From assembly GCF_003205205.1 (NCBI RefSeq), contig NZ_QJRL01000020.1, forward strand, positions 1 to 64,000: a stretch of 64,000 nucleotides of DNA. Direction: 5' to 3'. This document shows, piece after piece, positions 52,298 through 61,914 of this stretch. The translations under genes were made by a program, and so were the position numbers. The stretch is from Pseudomonas sp. LB-090624. GTDB taxonomy: Bacteria > Pseudomonadota > Gammaproteobacteria > Pseudomonadales > Pseudomonadaceae. The notes under the pieces are model-generated. The model saw only the letters and a list, made by a program, of their open reading frames with translations, searched no databases and was not told where the DNA came from. Position 1 is the stretch's first letter, and every line of letters begins with the position of its first letter.

Positions 52298-53144
52298 GCC
52301 GGTGCGCCTGCAAGCGCAGGTGGGCACGCTGCCCCGGTGCCAGGCTCAGCCCCTCGCCACTGCCGCTGGCAGCCTCGACGCAGACAAAGCGCTGCGATTC
52401 ACGCCCGGTCACGCCCATCAACGGGCGGTTGCCGGGGTGCCAGACCACCGTGTCGTCGCTGTCACCGGTATCGATGCACAGCTCGCGCTGCCAGGCCGGG
52501 TCCTGCAGCTGCACCCGGGGCGTACCCGGGTAGACCTTCTGGCAGCCACCCTTGAGCTTCAGCGCACCGTCTTCACGGCAGGCCTGGCGGCTGATGCGGT
52601 CGTAACCTTCGATATCCTCAAGCCCGGATAGCGCTATCTCGGACACGTCACTGATACGCCAGTAGGCCAGCAGCGCATGGCTCAGCTGGCAGGGTTCGCT
52701 GTCCTGGTGCTCGGTGCTCAGGCTCAGCTCCATGCGACTGCCCAGCCGGGCATGCAGGTCGACTTGCCAGTCGCACAGGTCCAGCCGCCACTTCAGGGTC
52801 ACTCCCTCTTCGTCCTCGCGGCTGTCCACCAGCTTCCAGTCCAGTAGCCGCGCCCAGCCATGAGCCGGCCAAAGGTCTTCGCTAGGATGGCGGCCATACC
52901 ACGGCCAGCACACCGGCACACCCCCACGGATCGCGCCCACTTGTGGCCACTGCTCGGCACACCACAGCCAGGGCCGCTCCCCGGCCGGTTGAAAGTGCAG
53001 CAACTGCGCGCCCTGGCGGCTGAATACCGCCTGGCAACGAGGGTGGTCGATGATCAGCACATCGCGCTGCTGGTAACGCTCCCACTCGAATGTCGGCCGG
53101 GGCCGCTGCGAGGAAAAGAAGCGATGGAGCGGATGTTCGGGCAT
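52290..53144 (-). CDS. D-hexose-6-phosphate mutarotase
   Basis: This 284-residue aldose-1-epimerase-like protein of the YeaD type interconverts anomers of hexose 6-phosphates. Key motifs are GGVPVCWPWYG, HGWARLLDWKLV with catalytic His, and the late VVWHPGNRPLMGVTG with ESQRFVCVEAAS, which carries the catalytic Glu. It lies downstream of oprB on the same strand and is probably the tail of the gts-oprB operon. Its stop lies inside the last codons of the convergent hexR gene. Confidence 0.9.
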   Translation of the reverse strand: MPEHPLHRFFSSQRPRPTFEWERYQQRDVLIIDHPRCQAVFSRQGAQLLHFQPAGERPWLWCAEQWPQVGAIRGGVPVCWPWYGRHPSEDLWPAHGWARLLDWKLVDSREDEEGVTLKWRLDLCDWQVDLHARLGSRMELSLSTEHQDSEPCQLSHALLAYWRISDVSEIALSGLEDIEGYDRISRQACREDGALKLKGGCQKVYPGTPRVQLQDPAWQRELCIDTGDSDDTVVWHPGNRPLMGVTGRESQRFVCVEAASGSGEGLSLAPGQRAHLRLQAHRLS

Positions 53145-53261
53145 GGTTCAGAGCTCTTGTTGTTTGAGATAGCGCTGTCTCGGCCTATCCCCGACAACCA
53201 CTGCAGGCCAGTGGGTGCCGGGAACCGAAAATGGATTGGCGTAAATTTACAACAAATGCCC

Positions 53262-54605
53262 TCAGAATGACGACTGAATCTTCAACCCCGCGACCAGCGC
53301 GTTGTCCACCTGGTCCACCCCGCCGGGGCTCTTGATGTACTGCAGGTTGGGCCGCACGGTCAGCCAGTTGGTGACATGAAAGCCGTAGTAGAGCTCGGCG
53401 TTGTACTCGGTGCGCTGCAGTGGTACGAAGCCTGGGTTGTCGTAGTCATCGATGCCGCTCTGGGCATTGAGCAGCTCGGCACGTTTCTTCACGTCGTCAT
53501 TCACATGAATACGCGCCACGCCGAAGCCGATGTCGTCCTTGGGCCGGGCGTCGAAGGCCCCTTTGTAGACCAACCCCACCTGCTGGTAGTTATCGACCAC
53601 GTTGGTGGCCTTGTCGTGCACGGTGAAGTTGGCGAACAGGCTGAGGCCACGGTTGACGTCACCTGCATGCGCCGTGACTTGCTGCTGCGCCACCACCCAC
53701 CAGCCGTGCTTGCTGGAGTGCGACTTGAAGGCTTCGCCGGTCAGCGCCTGCGGGTTGCCGTTGACGTCGTCAAACACATCATCGGCCTTGGCCGTGCTGT
53801 AGTAGTAGCCCAAGCGGTACTCGCCCGGCAGGCCGTTGACCTTGGGTGACCACACCGCCTCTACCGGCAGGATGGCGCCCTTGGTGCCACTGCCGCTGAG
53901 CTTGAAGCCGTTGCCGGTTTCCAGGTTGGACGGGTTCTGCTCGAAGGCGCCAACCTGGACGAAGAATTCCGGGGTAATGTTGTACTTCACCCGCAGCGCC
54001 CACTGGCTGACGGGCCAGTTGTACCAGATACCGCCCACCCAGTTGCCCACCTGCGAGCCGCAGAAGGCCAGGTTCTGGAAGTCGCAGGGGAAGCTGTTGA
54101 AGTCTTCGCCTTCGCCAAAACGGCCGAATTTCACGTCCAGCGCGCCGTCGAAGTACTTTTGCTTGATCCACATCTGGGTCAAGCGCCAGGTCTGGCCGCG
54201 ACCCCACACCTCCTGGACCGAGCTGAACTGCCCGGCACGTGGGTCGCTGATACGGTCGTTGGACAGGTTGCGCCCACTGCGCTCGGTGATTGCCAGCTTG
54301 AACTCGGCATCGTGCCAGCCAAGGATCTTCTGCAGGTCCAGGTGGGCGCCAAGCGCGAACTGGTCACTGTAGCGGGCCGTCTTGTCGTCGTTGTAGCCGC
54401 CGTGCAGGTTCCCGGCCACCTCACCGACGTAATCAAGGGTGAAGTCGTAGCCCTTGTCCAGCAGCTCAGTGCGGGTGCCGCCCCAATCGCCCGTCATCCA
54501 TTTCGACTCGCTGGAGAATGCCTCGGCAGCCTGCGCGCCGCTGCTGCCAACGATGGCAAGCAAGGCCAGCGAACCCAATGTCCTGATGCGTTTGCGTTGT
54601 TCCAT
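53262..54605 (-). CDS. oprB: Carbohydrate-selective porin OprB
   Basis: This 447-residue outer-membrane porin takes up glucose. It has a signal (LGSLALLAIVGSSGAQAAEA), then the OprB pattern WMTGDWGGTRTELLDKGYDF at the mature start, and aromatic beta-strands to a terminal Phe (VAGLKIQSSF). YNWPVSQWALRVKYNITPEF and the late LRPNLQYIKSPGG-like segment (VRPNLQYIKSPGGVDQV) are typical. It lies 41 bases after gtsD, so uptake across both membranes is encoded together. Confidence 0.96.
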   Translation of the reverse strand: MEQRKRIRTLGSLALLAIVGSSGAQAAEAFSSESKWMTGDWGGTRTELLDKGYDFTLDYVGEVAGNLHGGYNDDKTARYSDQFALGAHLDLQKILGWHDAEFKLAITERSGRNLSNDRISDPRAGQFSSVQEVWGRGQTWRLTQMWIKQKYFDGALDVKFGRFGEGEDFNSFPCDFQNLAFCGSQVGNWVGGIWYNWPVSQWALRVKYNITPEFFVQVGAFEQNPSNLETGNGFKLSGSGTKGAILPVEAVWSPKVNGLPGEYRLGYYYSTAKADDVFDDVNGNPQALTGEAFKSHSSKHGWWVVAQQQVTAHAGDVNRGLSLFANFTVHDKATNVVDNYQQVGLVYKGAFDARPKDDIGFGVARIHVNDDVKKRAELLNAQSGIDDYDNPGFVPLQRTEYNAELYYGFHVTNWLTVRPNLQYIKSPGGVDQVDNALVAGLKIQSSF

Positions 54606-54646
54606 CCCTTTGCGTCCTCTTTTTCTTATTTGATGGTGTAGACGAG

Positions 54647-55801
54647 TTAGCGGCCCTTGAAATGAGCCACGTTGTCCTTTGCGGTTGCGGCAGTGCTGGC
54701 CAGGTGCAGCCGCTCGCCGCTGTTTGCGTCGAACAGCAGCACCCGGGCCGGGTCAAGTTGCAGATTGAGGCTGTCACCGACCTGGCAGGCAACATCCGGC
54801 GCCAGGCGGCAGCAAACCTTGGTCTGGTTGAGGGTGACGAACACCAGCAGGTCCGGCCCGGTGGGTTCGGTGACCTGGACTTCGGCGCGAATGCCCGGCA
54901 AACCGTTGCCCTCGGGGGCGCCCAGGGCAATCTGCTCAGGGCGGATGCCAAGCGTGATCTCGCGCCCATCCAGCTCATCGCTGGCCAGCCCCAAGGGCAG
55001 CTCGCAGCGCGCTTGCCCGCTGTCGAGCAGTGCCAGCAAGCGGCCATCCTGCTGCTTGAGGCGTACCGGAATGAAGTTCATCGGCGGCGAACCGATGAAG
55101 CTGGCGACAAACTGGTTGGCCGGGTCGTTGTAGATCTGCTGCGGGGTACCAAACTGCTGGATGATGCCGTCTTTCATGACCGCCACCTTGTCACCCAGGG
55201 TCATCGCCTCGATCTGGTCGTGGGTGACGTACACAGTGGTGGTCTTCAGGCGCTGGTGCATCAGTTTCATTTCGGTGCGCATCTCGACCCGCAGCTTGGC
55301 GTCGAGGTTGGACAACGGCTCGTCGAACAGGTAGATCTTCGGCCGCCGCGCCAGTGCCCGGCCCATGGCCACGCGCTGTTGCTGGCCACCGGACAGCTGC
55401 GCCGGCTTGCGCGCCAGCAAGTGCTCGATCTGCAGCAGCTTGGCCACCCGCGCCACCTCTTCGTCGATGGCGGCCTGGGGCAGCTTGCGGATCTTCAGGC
55501 CAAACTCGATGTTCTCGCGCACGCTCATGGTCGGGTACAGCGCGTAGGACTGGAACACCATGGCGATGTCACGGTCCTTGGGGCTCATGCCGCTGACATC
55601 CTGTTCGTCGATCAGGATGGCCCCGCCAGTAATCTGTTCCAGGCCGGCAATGCAGTTCATCAAGGTCGATTTACCGCACCCCGATGGGCCGACCAGGATG
55701 AGGAACTCCCCGTCCCTGATCGACAGCTGGATGTCCTTGAGGGTGTCTGGCAGGCCGCTGCCGTAGGTCTTGTTCACATTGCGCAGTTCGAGCGTTGCCA
55801 T
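54647..55801 (-). CDS. gtsD: Glucose ABC transporter ATP-binding protein (UgpC/MalK type)
   Basis: This 384-residue ATPase drives glucose uptake by the Gts system. Walker A is VGPSGCGKSTLMNCIAGLE, the signature is LSGGQQQRVAMGRALARRPK and Walker B is IYLFDEPLSNLDAKLR. A C-terminal TOBE/OB regulatory part follows (EITLGIRPEQIALGAPEGNG). It is fourth in gtsABCD, 3 bases after gtsC, and precedes oprB. Confidence 0.96.
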   Translation of the reverse strand: MATLELRNVNKTYGSGLPDTLKDIQLSIRDGEFLILVGPSGCGKSTLMNCIAGLEQITGGAILIDEQDVSGMSPKDRDIAMVFQSYALYPTMSVRENIEFGLKIRKLPQAAIDEEVARVAKLLQIEHLLARKPAQLSGGQQQRVAMGRALARRPKIYLFDEPLSNLDAKLRVEMRTEMKLMHQRLKTTTVYVTHDQIEAMTLGDKVAVMKDGIIQQFGTPQQIYNDPANQFVASFIGSPPMNFIPVRLKQQDGRLLALLDSGQARCELPLGLASDELDGREITLGIRPEQIALGAPEGNGLPGIRAEVQVTEPTGPDLLVFVTLNQTKVCCRLAPDVACQVGDSLNLQLDPARVLLFDANSGERLHLASTAATAKDNVAHFKGR

Positions 55802-55804
55802 GAC

Positions 55805-56650
55805 TTACCCCTTGACCGCGCCGGCCGTCAGCCCGCGCACAAAATATTTACCTGCCACCACGTAGACCAGCAGGGTTGGCAGGCCGGCGATCATCGCCGC
55901 CGCCATGTCGACGTTGTATTCCTTGGCCCCGGTGCTGGTGTTGACCAGGTTGTTCAGGGCCACGGTGATCGGTTGTGAGTCGCCGCTGGAGAACACCACG
56001 CCGAACAGGAAGTCGTTCCAGATCTGGGTGAACTGCCAGATCAGGCAGACCATGATGATGGGTGTGGACATCGGCAGGATGATGCAGCGGAAGATGGTGA
56101 AGAACCCGGCACCATCCAGGCGTGCAGCCTTGACCAGCGCATCCGGGATGCTCACGTAGAAGTTGCGGAAAAACAGCGTGGTGAAGGCCAGCCCGTAGAC
56201 AACGTGCACCAGCACCAGGCCGCTGGTGGTACTGGCCAGGCCGAGTTTGCCCAGGGTGAACGAGGCCGGCAGCAGTACGGTCTGGAACGGCAGGAAGCAG
56301 CCGAACAGCAGCAAGCCGAAGAACAGCTGTGAGCCACGGAAGCGCCACATCGAAAGCACATAGCCGTTCAGCGCGCCGATGGCGGTGGAGATCAGCACCG
56401 CTGGCACGGTGATCATGATCGAGTTCCAGAAGTAGCCGCTGACCGTACTCCAGGCCTTGACCCAGCCAATGCCGGTGATCACTGCGGGCCAGCTCAGCAG
56501 GTTGCCGCTGCTGATGTCTTCCGGGGTCTTGAAGCTGGTCAGCAGCATCACCACCAACGGCACCAGGTACACCAGTACGGCGATCAGCAATATGGCATGG
56601 ATGACGATACGGCTGGGGCTGAGAGCCGGTTTGTCGACAGGGCTATGCAT
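55805..56650 (-). CDS. gtsC: Glucose ABC transporter permease GtsC
   Basis: This 281-residue inner-membrane permease of the MalG type has six helices. The EAA-like loop is VSIPDALVKAARLDGAGFFT followed by IFRCIILPMSTPII. The ATG at 56650 gives MHSPVDKPALSPSRIVIHAI and overlaps gtsB by 8 bases; the frame is open further upstream inside gtsB. It forms the channel with GtsB. Confidence 0.95.
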   Translation of the reverse strand: MHSPVDKPALSPSRIVIHAILLIAVLVYLVPLVVMLLTSFKTPEDISSGNLLSWPAVITGIGWVKAWSTVSGYFWNSIMITVPAVLISTAIGALNGYVLSMWRFRGSQLFFGLLLFGCFLPFQTVLLPASFTLGKLGLASTTSGLVLVHVVYGLAFTTLFFRNFYVSIPDALVKAARLDGAGFFTIFRCIILPMSTPIIMVCLIWQFTQIWNDFLFGVVFSSGDSQPITVALNNLVNTSTGAKEYNVDMAAAMIAGLPTLLVYVVAGKYFVRGLTAGAVKG

Positions 56651-57551
56651 GGCGTTTGCTCCGCAGCTCCGAGTACAGGTAAGGCACGAGGATCGCCAGG
56701 ATCGCCCCGAGCATGAGGATGGCACTGGCCGAACCCATGCCCATCTGGCCGCGGCTGAAGGTGAACGAGTACATGAACATGGCCGGCAGGTCAGACGAGT
56801 AGCCCGGGCCGCCAGCGGTCATCGCCGCGACCAGGTCGAAGCTCTTGATGGCGATGTGCGAAAGGATCATCAGCGCGCTGAAGAACACTGGGCGCAGGCT
56901 GGGCAGCACGACAGTCCAGTAGATGCGCGGCAAGCTGGCACCGTCGATCTGTGCGGCGCGGATGATCGACTGGTCAACGCCGCGCAGGCCGGCGAGGAAC
57001 ATCGCCATGATAAAGCCCGAGGCCTGCCACACGGCGGCGATCACCAGGCAGTACACGACCCGGTCAGGGTCGATCAGCCAATCCAGACGAAAACCCTCCC
57101 AGCCCCAGTCGCGCAGCAGCTTGTCCAGGCCCATGCCGGGGTTGAGCAGCCACTTCCAGGCCGTGCCGGTGACGATCATCGACAGTGCCATGGGGTACAG
57201 GTAGATAGTGCGGATGAAGCCCTCGCGACGGATGCGCTGGTCGAGCAACACTGCCAGCAGCACGCCAATGGCCAGGCTGATGGCGATGAACAGGCCGCCG
57301 AACACCAGCAGGTTCTTGCTGGCGACCCACCAGCGATCGTTATCGAACAACCGGGCGTACTGCGCCAGGCCGGCCCATTTGTAGGTGGGCAGGAAGGTCG
57401 ACGTGGTGAAGGACAGCACGAAGGTCCAGAGGATGTAGCCGTAGAAGCCCACCAGCACGATGAACATGCTCGGGGCCAGCACCAGTTTGGGTAGCCAGCG
57501 CTGTAGCGCGTCCAGGGGTGAGGCCCGCAGTTGGGCTGTGGTCGTAGTCAT
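56643..57551 (-). CDS. gtsB: Glucose ABC transporter permease GtsB
   Basis: This 302-residue permease of the MalF type has six helices. The EAA-like loop is LRGVDQSIIRAAQIDGASLP followed by RIYWTVVLPSLRPVF. The N-terminus MTTTTAQLRASPLDALQRWL is cytoplasmic. It lies 133 bases after gtsA, and that gap holds an inverted REP pair, then overlaps gtsC. Confidence 0.95.
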   Translation of the reverse strand: MTTTTAQLRASPLDALQRWLPKLVLAPSMFIVLVGFYGYILWTFVLSFTTSTFLPTYKWAGLAQYARLFDNDRWWVASKNLLVFGGLFIAISLAIGVLLAVLLDQRIRREGFIRTIYLYPMALSMIVTGTAWKWLLNPGMGLDKLLRDWGWEGFRLDWLIDPDRVVYCLVIAAVWQASGFIMAMFLAGLRGVDQSIIRAAQIDGASLPRIYWTVVLPSLRPVFFSALMILSHIAIKSFDLVAAMTAGGPGYSSDLPAMFMYSFTFSRGQMGMGSASAILMLGAILAILVPYLYSELRSKRHA

Positions 57552-57589
57552 GTATCGGATCCCGAGGTAGTGGCGGTGCCACGCACCGC

Positions 57590-57678
57590 TTCGCGGGCAA
57601 GCCCGCTCTCACAGGTCTGGCGTCATGACCAGGAACTGTGGTGAGCAGGGCCCATGTGGGAGCGGGCGTGCCCGCGAA
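57590..57678. repeat. Inverted REP pair between gtsA and gtsB
   Basis: REP units at 57590-57615 (TTCGCGGGCAAGCCCGCTCT core) and 57655-57678 (inverted) form a BIME-like unit in the 133-base gap. In mRNA they would fold into stem-loops at the 3' end of the gtsA message. Confidence 0.85.
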
Positions 57679-57684
57679 CAGCCG

Positions 57685-58971
57685 TTACTGGGCAGCCTTG
57701 ATCGCCGCCGCCAGCTTTTTCGCAGCATCGGCCGGGTCGGCCTTGGGGTCGTTGATGTAGTTGGTTACCACATCGAAGAACGCACCTTGCACAGCCAGGG
57801 TGGTGGCCATGTTGTGCGCCATGCTCGGCTGCAGGCCGCCGGTCTTGGCATCGGCAAGGAAGTCCTTGGCGGAGGTTTGCGCGCAGGCATCGAAGCCGTG
57901 CTTGCCCATGTCGGCGAGCATGTCGTTACGCACCGGGATCGACCCTTTGTTGATGCTGAAAACCTTCTGGAAGTCCTCACCCAGCACTTTGCGCGCGATG
58001 TCCTGCTGCCCGGCAGAGGTGCCGGCGTCGTTCTGCTTGAACACCACCAGCGAGTCGATGTTGTACAGGAAGGCCTTGTCGGTACCGGGGAACGGTACGC
58101 ACTGGTAGTCCTTGCCGGCGGTTTTCTTCGCCAGGGTCCATTCGCTCTTGGCCCAGTCGCCCATGATCTGCATGCCGGCCTTGCCGTTGATGACCTTGGC
58201 CGCTTCCAGATTCCAGTCCTGGCCCTTGCCGTCCGGGTCCATGTAGGTTGCGACCTTCTTCAACTCGGTCAGCGCCTTGACCATCTGCGGGCCGGTCAGC
58301 GTTGCGCTGTCGAGGTCGACCATGGCCTTTTTGTAGCCGTCGGCGCCCATCACCGCCAGCACCACGCTTTCAAACACGGTGCTGTCCTGCCACGGCTGGC
58401 CACCATGAGCCAGCGGGATGAAGCCAGCCGCCTTGAGCTTGTCTGCGGCGGCGTAGAATTCGTCGAGGGTGGTGGGCGCCTTGTCGATGCCGGCTTTCTT
58501 GAACACTTCGGGGTTGATCCACAGCCAGTTGATGCGGTGGATGTTCACCGGTACGGCAACATAGTCACCGTCGTACTTCACGGTGCCGGCCACTTTCTTG
58601 TCGAGCAGCGAGTCCCACTTTTCGTCCTTGGCCACATCCTTGAGCACATCGGCGTCGAGCAAGCCGGTGGCTGCCCAGTCCTGGATGTCGGGGCCTTTGA
58701 TCTGCGCGACACCGGGCGGGTTGCCTGCGACAGCGCGGCTCTTCAGCACGGTCATGGCCGTGGCACCACCACCACCGGCAACAGCGCCGTCCTTCCAGGT
58801 GAAGCCGTCTTTCTCGACCTGCGCCTTGAGCACATCGACCGCCGCCTTTTCACCACCAGAGGTCCACCAGTGCACGACCTCGACACTGCCTTTGGACTCG
58901 GCGGCCGAAGCCCCCAAAGGCAGTAAAGAGGCCAGAGAGATTGCGGCAGCGAGACGGAGCGTGGAATTCAT
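57685..58971 (-). CDS. gtsA: Glucose ABC transporter periplasmic binding protein
   Basis: This 428-residue glucose-binding protein is exported by a Sec signal (RLAAAISLASLLPLGASAAE). Family patterns are VEVVHWWTSGGEKAAVDVLK near the mature N-terminus and GKAGMQIMGDWAKSEWTLAK in the middle. It binds sugar and delivers it to GtsBC. AAGG lies 8 bases before the ATG. It is the first gene of gtsABCD-oprB-mutarotase and is followed by a REP pair, which may allow higher expression than the membrane genes. Confidence 0.96.
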   Translation of the reverse strand: MNSTLRLAAAISLASLLPLGASAAESKGSVEVVHWWTSGGEKAAVDVLKAQVEKDGFTWKDGAVAGGGGATAMTVLKSRAVAGNPPGVAQIKGPDIQDWAATGLLDADVLKDVAKDEKWDSLLDKKVAGTVKYDGDYVAVPVNIHRINWLWINPEVFKKAGIDKAPTTLDEFYAAADKLKAAGFIPLAHGGQPWQDSTVFESVVLAVMGADGYKKAMVDLDSATLTGPQMVKALTELKKVATYMDPDGKGQDWNLEAAKVINGKAGMQIMGDWAKSEWTLAKKTAGKDYQCVPFPGTDKAFLYNIDSLVVFKQNDAGTSAGQQDIARKVLGEDFQKVFSINKGSIPVRNDMLADMGKHGFDACAQTSAKDFLADAKTGGLQPSMAHNMATTLAVQGAFFDVVTNYINDPKADPADAAKKLAAAIKAAQ

Positions 58972-59078
58972 CGGAGCACCTTTCTTGTTGTTATGCCGTG
59001 CAAGTCGAACGCTTGCGTAGCATGGAGTCTAAACAGCGTGCCCGCCCCGTCAGGTAACGAAGCGATGCGTGAATGTCA

Positions 59079-60332
59079 TCATCTGGTTACATAGCGGGAG
59101 CTGGCCAGATTGCTGGCCAGGCTGGGTGCCAGCGGCAAGCCTGGCAGCAGCAGTGCCTGGTAGGCGTGGTAGAGGTCGGGCTTGCCCGGCCAGATGGTCC
59201 CCGCTGGCCGGTTGCGGGCATCGAGTTCGTGGTGCCAGCTGCCCGCGACAGGGTCGATGAAATGGTTGGCGATAAAGCCCCAGCAGTTGCGGTACCACTG
59301 CTCGTACCGTGCTTCGCCGGTGCGCTGCATCAAGGCTGCTGCTGCGGCGCAAGCTTCGGCGTGCACCCAGTGCAGGCGTGCATGCACCACCGGGCGATTG
59401 GCCCAGTCCAGGGTATAGACGAAACCTGCAGCGCCATCGACGTTCCAGGCATGCTGGCAGGCGGCATCGAACAATCTGCAGGCACTGTCTGGAAGCCACT
59501 GCGGGGCGAGCAGCCCGGCCCGTTGCAGGCTGGCCTCCAGATGCAACAGTAGCCGCGCCCATTCCATGGCATGCCCGGGCGTAGTGCCATAGGGCCGGAA
59601 GTGGTCGGCGGGGTGCTCGCGGTTGTAATCCGGCAGGGGCTGCCAATGGGCGTCGAAATGTTCGATGACCCGATAACCGTTGGCGGCGGCATGGGTATGG
59701 ATAATGCGCTCAGCAATACGCAAGGCGCGTTGCAGCCAAAGGCTGTTGCCGGTGACATCCGCCAGGGCCAGGAATGCCTCGGTCGCGTGCATGTTGCTGT
59801 TGGCGCCACGGTACGGTTCAGGCAGCTGCCATGCGCGCGAGAAGGTCTCTCGAAGGGCACCCTTGGCTTCGCTCCAGAAGTGCGTTTCGATCACTTCGGC
59901 TGCATCGGCCAGCAACAGGTCGGCATCGGCTACACCGGCCACCACTGCAGAGCTGGCGGCAAGGGCGACGAAGGCATGCAGGTAGGCGGCCTTGCCACTG
60001 TCTTCCTGGCCGCCGGGGCGGGCGAACCAGCCACCGTAGCTGGCGTCCTGCATGGCCCCACGCAGGGCGGCCACACCGTGTTCGGCGTAGGCCAGGCTGC
60101 CGGGAATGCCCTGCAGATGGGCCAGGGCGAAGCAGTGGGTCATTCGCGCGGTGTTCATGGTTTCGGCGCAGGCGCCGGGAGCGAGCTGGCCTTTGGCATC
60201 CAGGTTGCCAAAGCCGTCAGGCAGTTTCGCAGCTTTGGCGAATGCCAGCAGGCGCTGTGCTTCGGCCAGGCGCCAGGCGGTATGGGCCGGTGCGTTGAGC
60301 CAGCTGATGGGCGGCAGGTTGAGGGTGTTCAT
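59079..60332 (-). CDS. AGE-family epimerase/isomerase (mannose isomerase type)
   Basis: This 417-residue alpha/alpha-barrel enzyme is of the N-acylglucosamine 2-epimerase family. In this context it probably interconverts mannose and fructose or a related sugar. Active-site patterns include MNTARMTHCFALAHLQG, NSNMHATEAFLALADVTG, YGTTPGHAMEWARLLLHLEA and VHARLHWVHAEACAAAAALM, with the conserved Glu and His residues. It lies between the sensor kinase gene and gtsA on the same strand. Substrate is inferred from family and neighbours. Confidence 0.88.
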   Translation of the reverse strand: MNTLNLPPISWLNAPAHTAWRLAEAQRLLAFAKAAKLPDGFGNLDAKGQLAPGACAETMNTARMTHCFALAHLQGIPGSLAYAEHGVAALRGAMQDASYGGWFARPGGQEDSGKAAYLHAFVALAASSAVVAGVADADLLLADAAEVIETHFWSEAKGALRETFSRAWQLPEPYRGANSNMHATEAFLALADVTGNSLWLQRALRIAERIIHTHAAANGYRVIEHFDAHWQPLPDYNREHPADHFRPYGTTPGHAMEWARLLLHLEASLQRAGLLAPQWLPDSACRLFDAACQHAWNVDGAAGFVYTLDWANRPVVHARLHWVHAEACAAAAALMQRTGEARYEQWYRNCWGFIANHFIDPVAGSWHHELDARNRPAGTIWPGKPDLYHAYQALLLPGLPLAPSLASNLASSRYVTR

Positions 60333-60459
60333 GGGCCAGCTTGATCCTTGCCAGGCTTTTGCGAATTCTAGCCAGCGGGCGTGCGCGGGGTGTCACGAAG
60401 GAAAACGGAATTGTCACCGGGCGGTGACATTGGTGTGCCCAGTGCTACCAACGCAAGAC

Positions 60460-61914
60460 TCAGTCCACGCCACGCGGCAAATACAGAGTCACCCGCAACC
60501 CGCCCTCACGCAGGTTCAGCAAGCTCACCTCGCCCCCATGGCTGTGGGCGATGTTCCGTGCAATCCCCAACCCCAGCCCATAGCCCTGCTGCTGCCCGGC
60601 CAGACGGAAATGCGGCTCGAACACCTGCTCCAACTGTTGCTGCGGCACCCCCGGCCCCTGATCGTCCACTTGCAACACAAAGCCCTCTGTACCGTCGATG
60701 ATGCGCAGCCGCGCCCGCTCGCCGTATTTGATGGCGTTATCGATCAGGTTGCCGATGCAACGACGCAGCGCCAGCGGCTTGCCGGGATATGGCGCCTGCG
60801 CACGGCCGTCGAGGGTGATGCGACCATCTCTGAGGTAAGGCTCGGCCAGAATTTCCAGCACCTGGTTGAGATCGACCGACTCGATGTTCTCGTGAATGTC
60901 AGTGTCTTTCACACACTGCAGCGCGCCTTTGACCAGCAGCTCCAGCTCGTCGAGGTCCTGGCTGAACTTGGCCTGCAATCGCTCGTCTTCCAGCAGCTCG
61001 ACGCGCAGGCGCAGGCGGGTGATCGGCGTGCGCAGGTCATGGGAGATGGCGCTGAACAGCTGGCTGCGTTCGGTCAGGTAACGGCTGATACGCTCGCGCA
61101 TGCTGTTGAATGCCCGGCTCACCTCGACCACTTCACTGCCGCCAGCTTCAGCCACCGGCGCCACATCGGCACCCAGCGACATCTCTCGGGCGGCCCGCGC
61201 CAGGCGCTTCAGGGGCCAGCTTTGCCAATGCACCAGCAAGCCGATGAACAGCAACAGCATGGCCGTGGTCAGCACGATGAAGCCGATCTGCTGGCGGGGC
61301 AGGCGTTCCGCTTCCAGCCCCGTGTACGGTTCGGGCAACAGCGAGGCGATGTACAACCACTCGCCCTCGCCCAAGCGGATCTGCGTGACCAGTACCGGGG
61401 GTTTCAACGGTTCCAGGGTCAGCGAGTAATGCGCCCATGAGCGCGGCAGTTCGTCGAGCTTGAGGCCGCTGTTGAAGATGCGCAGGTCGTCAGGCCCGAC
61501 AAACTCCACGGAAATTTCCATCTGCGAACCCAGACGCTCATGCAGCACCTGCTGGAACACATCGATCACCGCCTGCTTGCGAGGGGTGACGGGCAGGGCC
61601 TGCATGTCCAGCGGCGTGGCGTTGAGCGACACGAAGAAACGCGTGCCGCCCATGCTGCGCAATTGGTCGAGCACCAGCGGCCGGTAAGCCACCGGCAACG
61701 AGCGGAAGTAACTGACGCTGGCACTCATGGAGTGGGCCAGGCTGCTGGCGCTGGCACGCAGCCCCTGAAGCTGGCTGGCTCGCAGCTGGGAAACCCAGAT
61801 AATGCTGGACAACCCCTGGGCCAGCAGGACAACCAGCAAGGTCAGCAGCAGCATGCGCCCCAGCAAGGAGCGCGGCAGCAGGCGCCAGCGCCGCTCAGGG
61901 CGCACAGCAGACAT
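60460..61914 (-). CDS. gtrS: Sensor histidine kinase of the glucose two-component system
   Basis: This 484-residue inner-membrane kinase has two helices bounding a periplasmic sensor (LLLTLLVVLLAQGL; IGFIVLTTAMLLLFIGLLVH), a HAMP segment, a dimerisation region with phospho-acceptor His in FSAISHDLRTPITRLRLRVE, and an ATPase domain with NLIDNAIKYGER and GYGLGLGIARNIAHSHGG. In pseudomonads this partner of GltR senses sugar-acid intermediates. The ATG at 61914 overlaps the gltR end by 20 bases; a longer in-frame start is at 61935. Confidence 0.93.
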   Translation of the reverse strand: MSAVRPERRWRLLPRSLLGRMLLLTLLVVLLAQGLSSIIWVSQLRASQLQGLRASASSLAHSMSASVSYFRSLPVAYRPLVLDQLRSMGGTRFFVSLNATPLDMQALPVTPRKQAVIDVFQQVLHERLGSQMEISVEFVGPDDLRIFNSGLKLDELPRSWAHYSLTLEPLKPPVLVTQIRLGEGEWLYIASLLPEPYTGLEAERLPRQQIGFIVLTTAMLLLFIGLLVHWQSWPLKRLARAAREMSLGADVAPVAEAGGSEVVEVSRAFNSMRERISRYLTERSQLFSAISHDLRTPITRLRLRVELLEDERLQAKFSQDLDELELLVKGALQCVKDTDIHENIESVDLNQVLEILAEPYLRDGRITLDGRAQAPYPGKPLALRRCIGNLIDNAIKYGERARLRIIDGTEGFVLQVDDQGPGVPQQQLEQVFEPHFRLAGQQQGYGLGLGIARNIAHSHGGEVSLLNLREGGLRVTLYLPRGVD

